A stretch of 64,000 nucleotides of DNA, taken from assembly GCF_001908275.1 (NCBI RefSeq), contig NZ_CP018620.1, forward strand, positions 868,001 to 932,000, in the 5' to 3' direction. The position numbers and the translations under genes were made by a program. This document shows positions 58,264-64,000 of this stretch, piece by piece. This DNA is from Paenibacillus xylanexedens (lineage in GTDB: Bacteria > Bacillota > Bacilli > Paenibacillales > Paenibacillaceae). The notes under the pieces are model-generated. The model searched no databases, was not told the DNA's origin, and saw only the letters and a list, made by a program, of their open reading frames with translations. Numbering within the stretch: position 1 is the first letter of the stretch; every line of letters begins with the position of its first letter.

Positions 58264-58289
58264 ACGGTCATCTTACCATGGGTGACCGT
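58264..58289 (+). other. Hairpin before the gene at 58313
   Basis: Stem ACGGTCA/TGACCGT (58264-58270 with 58283-58289) lies in the leader of the next gene, without a T run. Confidence 0.4.
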
Positions 58290-58312
58290 CCCAAACAAGG
58301 AGAGTTGATGTT

Positions 58313-58552
58313 ATGGCAAAGCCGCATTCGGCATATACGGTCGATTTGAGTCAACAAAACACTGAAACAAAGGTACTCCCAGCCGACATTTACAATCCGG
58401 CTGCACTTGAGATCAAGGGTAGCTTCGGAAGCATTCAGATCGTTGCTTCTGACGGGCAACTTGCTGAGATCGAATATGCGATTAAGGATCATCTTAACAA
58501 GATTAAATATCCGCAGCCGGTTCCTCCGGTTCAAGAGGAGGTAACCGCATGA
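58313..58552 (+). CDS. Small phage protein preceding the SbcC-like ATPase, 79 residues
   Basis: ATG 58313 follows AGGAGAG. The C-terminus is Pro-rich (YPQPVPPVQEE) and overlaps the ATPase gene by four bases, so the two are coupled. No family was recognised; it may be a cofactor of the ATPase, from position only. Confidence 0.6.
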   Translation: MAKPHSAYTVDLSQQNTETKVLPADIYNPAALEIKGSFGSIQIVASDGQLAEIEYAIKDHLNKIKYPQPVPPVQEEVTA

Positions 58553-60621
58553 AACAAATTACTTTGACTTCCCTGACCCTTCGTAATTTCAAAGGTTTAC
58601 GGGATTTCGTGCTGGAAGCTGACGGTCGCAGTGTTTCTGCTTACGGTGACAATGCCACAGGCAAAACAACGTTGTTCGATGGGTTCCTATGGGCATTGTT
58701 CCATAAGGACAGTCAGAATCGGACCACTTTTGAAATTAAGGGCTTGGACGATCAGGGGCGCGTAGCTGAACACGGCTTGCAACATGAAGTCGAAGCGGTT
58801 CTGATGGTTGACCGTCGTCGGCGTTCTTTCAAAAAGGTGTACTACGAAAAATTCACCAAGAAACGCGGTGCTGCTATTGCTGAATCCAGTGGCCATACAA
58901 CGGATTATTACGTTGATGGGGTGCCGGTCAAACTCAGTCAATACACTGCAGAAGTCGATGGGCTGATCAGCGAGGACATTTTCAAACTCCTGACAAGCCC
59001 TTCATATTTCAATGAGGTTCTGAAGCCAGAAGCTCGGCGTCGGGTACTCTTGGATGTGAGTGGTGAGATGACCGATGCGGAGATCATTGCAGGTAATACG
59101 CAGTTAGCACCGTTGACTGACATCTTGGGTGATCGAAGCCTTGAAGATCACCGTAAAGTGATCGCTGCTCGGCGTTCGGAGATCAACAAAGAGTTGGATA
59201 AAATTCCTGTTCGCATCGATGAAGCCCGCCGAAGCATGCCAGACGTGTCCGACTTGGATGCTGAACTGCTTCAGGAGGACATCGAAACGATGCGAGGCAG
59301 GGTGGATGCCAAGACCGCAGAGCTCCAACGCATTCAATCGGGTGGTGAGTTATCGACCAAGCAGATTCGCCTGCGTGAGATCAAAGCGGAACTGACAGAC
59401 ATCAAGCAACGTGTACAAGCAGATGGATTACAAGCAGTTGCAGGGCAACAAGGAAGGCTGTCGCAATTACGAGGGGAAGCATCCGATTTACAATCTCGGA
59501 TCTCATCTGGACAGCGGGAAGCTGATCAGCTCAAAAGGCAGATTGCCCGTTCTGATAGCCAAGTCAAACGGCTTCGCGAAGAGTGGAACACCGCAAATAG
59601 TCTTGAGTTTCACATACACGAGCATGACGATAACTGCCCTACATGCGGACAATCGTTGCCTGTTGATCAAATGCAGACAGCGCAAGACAAAGCACTTGCT
59701 GACTTTAACCTCGACAAATCGAAGCGTCTTGAAGGGATAAGCAATGATGGTAAACTCGCTGCTGCAGAGAAAAGCGATCTTGAAAAGGCGTTGAAAGCAC
59801 TTGAGGATGAGTCAACCAAACTGCAGGAGGAAGTTGCATCGAAGGCAGCAGAAGTTATGGCGGCTGAAGCAACCTTACAAAGTTTGCAAACGAACGTTGC
59901 CGATCCTGCAGATGATTCGGAATACCAAGCCAAGCAACGCGAAGGTGAGACGGTTAGCGCTGAGATTGAGCAACTTCGTTCTTCGGCTGCTGATGCTATT
60001 GGAAAGGTTCAAGCTGAGATCAGATTGATCCGCTCGCAGGTGGACGACCTGGAATCAGACAAAGCGAAACTGGCGACAGTAGCGGCTACTGAGAAGCGGA
60101 TCACTGAGCTGAGCGAGGAAGAGCGGAAGCTTGCAGGAGAGTTCGAGAAGCTTGAACACGAGCTTTACCTTACAGAAGAATTCACCCGCACGAAAGTGTC
60201 GCTTCTTGAATCCAAGATCAATAGCAAATTCAAATATGCCCGGTTCAGACTCTTTGAAGAACAGATCAATGGTGGTCTGAAGGACGTTTGCAAGACATTG
60301 TTCAACGGAGTTCCATATGAGGGCGGTTTGAACAACGCTGCTCGGATCAACGTAGGTTTGGACATCATCAATACGCTTGGACAGCATTACGGATTCTCAG
60401 CACCGATATTTGTGGACAATGCTGAAGCCGTGACGCAGCTCATCGATACAGATGCCCAAATGATTCGTTTGGTTGTTCCACCGGCATTCAGTAGTTTGCC
60501 AGAAGAAGTACAGGAAGAACTCAGCAAACAACATGGCAGTTATGAAGATGCTGAAGCTGCTTGGAGAGACAGAAACAAGAAGCTCCGTTTGGAGCATAAC
60601 GACATCCAGGAGGCGATTTAA
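58549..60621 (+). CDS. Rad50/SbcC-like AAA ATPase
   Basis: A 690-residue ATPase of the SMC/Rad50 group. Walker A GDNATGKTT is at about 32-40. Two long coiled coils (about 200-340 and 385-540) flank a zinc-hook motif CPTCGQ near 364-369. The C-terminal head has YEGGLNNAARINVGLDII, a variant of the ABC signature, and Walker-B-like APIFVDNAE. No SbcD nuclease gene is adjacent. In phages such ATPases precede recT and are thought to act in recombination or replication-linked repair. Confidence 0.85.
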   Translation: MKQITLTSLTLRNFKGLRDFVLEADGRSVSAYGDNATGKTTLFDGFLWALFHKDSQNRTTFEIKGLDDQGRVAEHGLQHEVEAVLMVDRRRRSFKKVYYEKFTKKRGAAIAESSGHTTDYYVDGVPVKLSQYTAEVDGLISEDIFKLLTSPSYFNEVLKPEARRRVLLDVSGEMTDAEIIAGNTQLAPLTDILGDRSLEDHRKVIAARRSEINKELDKIPVRIDEARRSMPDVSDLDAELLQEDIETMRGRVDAKTAELQRIQSGGELSTKQIRLREIKAELTDIKQRVQADGLQAVAGQQGRLSQLRGEASDLQSRISSGQREADQLKRQIARSDSQVKRLREEWNTANSLEFHIHEHDDNCPTCGQSLPVDQMQTAQDKALADFNLDKSKRLEGISNDGKLAAAEKSDLEKALKALEDESTKLQEEVASKAAEVMAAEATLQSLQTNVADPADDSEYQAKQREGETVSAEIEQLRSSAADAIGKVQAEIRLIRSQVDDLESDKAKLATVAATEKRITELSEEERKLAGEFEKLEHELYLTEEFTRTKVSLLESKINSKFKYARFRLFEEQINGGLKDVCKTLFNGVPYEGGLNNAARINVGLDIINTLGQHYGFSAPIFVDNAEAVTQLIDTDAQMIRLVVPPAFSSLPEEVQEELSKQHGSYEDAEAAWRDRNKKLRLEHNDIQEAI

Positions 60622-61632
60622 TTGAGTACAGAAAAACAACAAGCTCCCCAACCAGGGGAGCAAGCAATTGCTAAAACAGAACCGACACAATCTGAACGTT
60701 TTATGACCAAAGTCATTTCCGAATTTGGTTCAAGCGTTGGCGAAGTTGCTCTTACCAACTTCCAGAAACGTCTTGCTCAGAATTACTTTATAGCACTGGA
60801 TGCAGTGTTGAAGACTGCAGAAGAAAAGCGCCTGAAAAAATCTGACCAGTATCGTGATCCTGTTCCTATGACTTGGGCGAACGTGAACATGGATAAGTTG
60901 TCACGCGATGTAGTTGCTTATGCTCGTATTGGTTTTGATCCAGCGCAGCCAAATCATATTAGCTTGATACCTTTTAAAAATAACAATACAGGTAAATACG
61001 ATATCGGCTTTATCGAAGGGTATCGGGGCCTTGAACTCAAATCAGTGAAATACGGCTTGGAAGTTCCTGACCATGTAACTGTTGAACTGGTTTACTCCAA
61101 TGATTACTTTGCACCTATTAAGAAAGATGCAAACCACCCACATGAAAGTTATGAGTTTGAGATAAAAAATCCTTTTGACCGTGGGACTATCCTTGGCGGA
61201 TTCTATTTTCACTCTTTTATCAAAACTCCTCAAAAAAATAAATTAGTCATGATGACCCTCAAGGAGATTGAAAAACGTAAACCAGAAAAAGCGAGTGTTG
61301 AGTTCTGGGGCGGAGAGAAAGATGTTTGGGAGAATAAGAAAAAGGTTGGTAAGGAGACAGTTGAAGGATGGCACGAAAAAATGTGTTGGAAGACCGTTTA
61401 TCGTGCGGCGCACAACGATATCACCATTGACTCACAGAAGATAGACGATGATTATCTGCGCCTGAAACAGATAGAGAGCGACTTGTCAGATGCTGAGGTT
61501 TCAGAAGAGATTAGAGCGAATGCAAATCGTGACGTAATTGATGTTACCCCGCCACACCTGGATGATGTTCCTAACGATGATCAACCTTCAGGTGATGAAG
61601 ATACTTCCGGTGGAACTGGACCTGGATTCTGA
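60622..61632 (+). CDS. recT: RecT-family single-strand annealing protein
   Basis: A 336-residue phage recombinase that anneals complementary strands. It has the RecT core: ARIGFDPAQPNHISLIPF, GYRGLELKS and a C-terminal acidic, Gly-rich tail that could contact host single-strand binding protein. The start is TTG, directly after the ATPase stop, with GGAGGCGA upstream. It is flanked by a Rad50-like ATPase and an MBL-fold protein instead of a RecE or YqaJ exonuclease. Confidence 0.9.
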   Translation: MSTEKQQAPQPGEQAIAKTEPTQSERFMTKVISEFGSSVGEVALTNFQKRLAQNYFIALDAVLKTAEEKRLKKSDQYRDPVPMTWANVNMDKLSRDVVAYARIGFDPAQPNHISLIPFKNNNTGKYDIGFIEGYRGLELKSVKYGLEVPDHVTVELVYSNDYFAPIKKDANHPHESYEFEIKNPFDRGTILGGFYFHSFIKTPQKNKLVMMTLKEIEKRKPEKASVEFWGGEKDVWENKKKVGKETVEGWHEKMCWKTVYRAAHNDITIDSQKIDDDYLRLKQIESDLSDAEVSEEIRANANRDVIDVTPPHLDDVPNDDQPSGDEDTSGGTGPGF

Positions 61633-62339
61633 TGATCGAAATTACTTCCCTCGGCTCCAGTAGCGCGGGTAACGCCTACCGAATCACGGATGGAAAAACG
61701 CCGCTCCTGCTGGATGCAGGGCTTCGATATAAAGACATTCAGCGCGGTCTTGCCTTCCGTGTGTCGGAGCTGGCCGGATGCCTTGTGAGTCATGATCATG
61801 GCGACCATAGTATCGCTATCAAGGATCTGATGAAGGCAGGAGTGGACATATACACCAGTTCCGGTACCGCAGATGCTTTGCGTCTCGACAGTCACCGTGT
61901 GCTGCGTGTATCGGCACTTGAGCCGTTCACCATTGGTACCTGGTCAATTCTACCGTTTGATACACAGCATGATGCAGCGGAGCCCCTGGGGTTCCTCTTG
62001 GCTAATACAGCAGGGGACAAGCTTCTGTTTGCGACAGACACCTATTACATCAAGCATCGTTTTACCGGACTCACTCACATCATGATCGAGTGCAATTATT
62101 CCATTCAGATCCTTAATCAAAATATTGCCGCTGGCCATGTGCCGGCGGTGATGAAACATAGATTACTTCGTTCTCACTTTTCGCTCGAGAACGTGAAGGA
62201 ATTCATCAAAGCCAATGACATGCGGCGGGTGCAGGAGATTCACTTGCTTCACCTGTCGGACAACAATTCCGATGAAGCACTGTTTAAACGAGAGATAGCA
62301 GCACTGACAGGCAAGTTGGTATATGTAGCGGGTAGGTGA
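61632..62339 (+). CDS. Metallo-beta-lactamase-fold hydrolase
   Basis: A 235-residue protein. The metal motif HDHGDH is at about 54-59, further ligands are likely in DTQHDAAEP and FATDTYY, and a late His lies in LLHLSDNNSDE. It overlaps recT by one base. Relatives include phosphodiesterases and nucleases (YycJ/PhnP-like). With no exonuclease gene next to recT, it is a candidate nuclease partner, but activity is not shown by sequence. Confidence 0.82.
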   Translation: MIEITSLGSSSAGNAYRITDGKTPLLLDAGLRYKDIQRGLAFRVSELAGCLVSHDHGDHSIAIKDLMKAGVDIYTSSGTADALRLDSHRVLRVSALEPFTIGTWSILPFDTQHDAAEPLGFLLANTAGDKLLFATDTYYIKHRFTGLTHIMIECNYSIQILNQNIAAGHVPAVMKHRLLRSHFSLENVKEFIKANDMRRVQEIHLLHLSDNNSDEALFKREIAALTGKLVYVAGR

Positions 62340-62344
62340 TCGAT

Positions 62345-62533
62345 ATGAACGATCTGTCAGGCAAGCCGCTCCTGAAGAGCATGATGGGGGATCGGATTTG
62401 GAAGTTGTTTGATACTGACAAGGCAGCCTTTCAACGTGAAACCATTACGTATTTTGAACGCGGGTACCCTGATTGGGAAGTAAAGCGGGCCAAGTATCCG
62501 CATGTATTCTTACAAAATAGAAAGGGTCGATGA
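62345..62533 (+). CDS. Small phage protein, 62 residues
   Basis: Starts at ATG 62345 behind AGGTGA, which overlaps the end of the MBL gene. It contains many aromatic residues in the second half (YFERGYPDWEVKRAKYPHVF). No family was recognised. Confidence 0.6.
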   Translation: MNDLSGKPLLKSMMGDRIWKLFDTDKAAFQRETITYFERGYPDWEVKRAKYPHVFLQNRKGR

Positions 62534-62536
62534 TAC

Positions 62537-62767
62537 ATGGCAACTGTTAAGCAAGTCTCTGTTGGGGCTTCATATACGAAGAACCTGGGCAATTTCCAAA
62601 GTCTGAAAGTGGAAGCCAGCATTGTTGTTGACTTACATGACGATGATGATCCAGAAGCTGTATACGTTGATGCATGGGAAAGGGTCCAAAAACAAGTTCG
62701 AATTGGATTAGGAAGGAGCAATCAGAATGAACAACAGCACACAGACCAGCAGAAAAGCGACATTTAA
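62537..62767 (+). CDS. Small phage protein, 76 residues
   Basis: A beta-rich N-terminus (FQSLKVEASIVVDLHDDDD) and a Gln-rich end. Its 3' end overlaps the next gene by 41 bases in another frame. It may be a nucleic-acid-binding accessory protein, but I have no motif for that. Confidence 0.6.
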   Translation: MATVKQVSVGASYTKNLGNFQSLKVEASIVVDLHDDDDPEAVYVDAWERVQKQVRIGLGRSNQNEQQHTDQQKSDI

Positions 62768-63011
62768 CCAGCTCCAGAAGATGTTTGAGGAAGCTGTAAT
62801 TGAAGGGCCAGAAGCTATCGAATCCCATTTAAGAGACGTTGCTTTTTCATTGGGAGCACAGGCAGCTATCATCACTGAACCGAACCAAATGCCAGATGCA
62901 ATCAACGATCTAATTGCACAATTCGGACATGGAATACAAACGGTTATTCAAGAAATTACAGGTAAAGAAAGCAAGTTCGATGTCGCTGTTTACGCTGTTC
63001 AACAGAAATAA
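62727..63011 (+). CDS. Small phage protein, 94 residues
   Basis: An acidic, mainly helical protein (QLQKMFEEAVIEGPEAIESH). ATG 62727 has GGAAGGAG upstream, a strong site located inside the previous gene. Function unknown. Confidence 0.62.
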   Translation: MNNSTQTSRKATFNQLQKMFEEAVIEGPEAIESHLRDVAFSLGAQAAIITEPNQMPDAINDLIAQFGHGIQTVIQEITGKESKFDVAVYAVQQK

Positions 63012-63062
63012 CATTGGTGTATGGCACTGAAATCACGGCTGCTACGGGAGGGGGAGACGCAA

Positions 63063-64000
63063 GTGACCGAGACAGCCAGACCGACCCTTTCCGGGCTTCT
63101 GGAACAATTTGAAGCCATTGGCGGGCCGGAAGAGTTTGGTCCTGAAGGGATAGCAATAATGATTGCCTTATGGCGACGCAGTGCAAAGCTTGGGTGGCGT
63201 AAGGCATGGAAAATGACCAATAAGGATCTCATGGTCCAAACGGGAATTACGAACAAAGGTACGCTAAATGCTCATCGAAAAAAGCTCGTTGATGCAGGAT
63301 TGATTGCTTACATTCAACCACCAAGAGGGCAATCAAAAGGAGATTACAGCGTCGAATTCGACTTGTTGGGTGTGGGAGTGGAACAAAATTTGAACCACTC
63401 GGATAGCTACTCCGACGAAGTAGGGCAGGAAGTGGAACAGAAATTAGACCACTTTGAAGGAGTAGGTGAGAAAGTAGGACAAAATTTAAACCACTTTCCA
63501 CAAGTAGAACGAAAAGTGGAACAAATTTTAGACCCTGTATTAAAAGATCTTCTTCTTTCTTCTTCTGCTTCATCTTCTGCTACTGCAGACGGAAATCAAA
63601 TTGATCGTCCACCTGATCCGGAGTATGAATCATTTTACTCAGCTCACAAGCGAGTGTTTGGATTCGAGTGCAATCCATTCCAAGCACAGCAACTTATCGT
63701 TTACATCGATGAGGACCACATGGACGAGGCTGTGGTTATACGGGCGATGGAACGTGCGGCATTAGCTGCTTCAGGGTACAGGTTCACCCTTATTACCAAG
63801 ATCCTTGGAGATTATCTGAGGTCTGGGGCCAAAACATTTGAAGCAGCCAAAGCGTTGGACGATGCTTTCGAAGCAAGGAAAGGTTCTTCAGTTACAACAG
63901 GTTCTGTACCGAGTGGTCGGAGACAACAACCGTTAAGGCAGCAAAAGAGGGACAGTTTAGAACAAAGGCTGAGGGAGGAGGAAGCCCGTGGAAAAGGCTG
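63063..64000 (+). CDS. DnaD-type phage replication protein, 3' end beyond the window
   Basis: At least 312 residues, still open at the window end. An N-terminal winged-helix-like region (about 45-90: KDLMVQTGITNKGTLNAHRKKL) is followed by a linker with four VxQxLxH-type repeats (about 106-157) and a Ser run. A DnaD/DnaB_2-type domain at about 195-260 contains YRFTLITKILGDYLRSG. GTG 63063 follows GGGAGGGGGAG with good spacing; ATG 63021 lacks a site. Such proteins bind the phage origin and load the helicase. The repeats are also visible in the DNA and may be origin iterons. Confidence 0.82.
   Translation, partial: MTETARPTLSGLLEQFEAIGGPEEFGPEGIAIMIALWRRSAKLGWRKAWKMTNKDLMVQTGITNKGTLNAHRKKLVDAGLIAYIQPPRGQSKGDYSVEFDLLGVGVEQNLNHSDSYSDEVGQEVEQKLDHFEGVGEKVGQNLNHFPQVERKVEQILDPVLKDLLLSSSASSSATADGNQIDRPPDPEYESFYSAHKRVFGFECNPFQAQQLIVYIDEDHMDEAVVIRAMERAALAASGYRFTLITKILGDYLRSGAKTFEAAKALDDAFEARKGSSVTTGSVPSGRRQQPLRQQKRDSLEQRLREEEARGKG
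63378..63533. repeat. Four direct repeats inside the replication gene, candidate iterons
   Basis: Units begin at 63378, 63432, 63474 and 63516, each starting like GTGGAACAAAATTT and ending, in the first three, with ACCACT. Spacing is 54, 42 and 42 bases, all multiples of three. They encode the VxQxLxH repeats. Confidence 0.55.

Noticed and set aside
63247..63573. Reverse-strand ORF of 108 codons inside the replication gene
   Set aside because: It is the shadow of the repeat-rich linker of the DnaD-type gene and lacks a ribosome site.
53200..64000. Conjugative element (ICE) rather than prophage
   Set aside because: No relaxase, coupling protein or type IV secretion gene is visible. The recT/MBL/DnaD early-gene order is phage-like. 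The rest of the element is outside the window, so this is not fully excluded.

Overview
This is a chromosomal window from a low-to-moderate GC Gram-positive bacterium, most likely Paenibacillus or a close relative. Gene order closely follows the Bacillus subtilis block hprK-lgt-ppaX-yvoF-his, trxB, rapZ-yvcK-whiA-crh, clpP, cggR-gapA-pgk-tpiA-gpmI-eno, secG-rnr-smpB-ssrA. It also carries Paenibacillus-style insertions: a membrane-anchored AraC sensor with an LplBC-type sugar ABC importer, a copper-amine-oxidase-like secreted protein and an RNase R with a glycine-rich tail. Ribosome binding sites are strong AGGAGG-type and promoters are SigA-type.

Layout. 1-6.3 kb: the 3' end of a tRNA-Lys gene, a PucR/CdaR-type regulator, a stand-alone sugar ABC ATPase (MsmK/UgpC type), then hprK, lgt, ppaX and an acetyltransferase. 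6.7-15.6 kb: the histidine operon hisZGDBHAF-IE-J, a 205-bp inverted-repeat-bounded element, and prs, which makes the PRPP that HisG uses. 15.9-25.1 kb: a sugar or oligosaccharide catabolic locus (AraC-family membrane sensor, lipoprotein binding protein, two permeases, a TIM-barrel isomerase and an unclassified large enzyme) with two good CcpA cre sites. 26-37.4 kb: a TPR protein, trxB, an AI-2E-type permease, ROK glucokinase, rapZ, yvcK, whiA, an HPr-family protein at the crh position, and two secreted proteins. 37.6-46.2 kb: clpP with a CtsR box, tRNA-Arg(CCG), and the glycolytic operon behind a CggR-type operator. 46.3-53.1 kb: a small AraC/membrane-protein pair, then secG, rnr, smpB and ssrA.

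53.2 kb to the end: a prophage or related integrated element that begins directly after the ssrA 3' end. It has a large serine recombinase, a lipoprotein, a repressor/Cro-type switch with four matching operators, a row of small early genes, a Rad50/SbcC-like ATPase with RecT and a metallo-beta-lactamase-fold protein, and a DnaD-type replication protein that runs off the window. The most interesting point is the switch. The repressor is too short to contain a LexA-type self-cleavage domain. Facing it is a promoter with a perfect LexA/SOS core (GAAC-N4-GTTC) that drives a 36-codon acidic ORF, which ends inside the 3' end of the repressor gene. This is a good candidate for an SOS-induced antirepressor and/or convergent-transcription induction device.

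Regulation appears linked across the window. HPr kinase, an HPr-like protein that keeps both His15 and Ser46, YvcK, glucokinase and CggR all belong to carbon control, and the cre sites in the sugar locus are where that signal would act. All family calls come from reading motifs and gene order; no database search was run.
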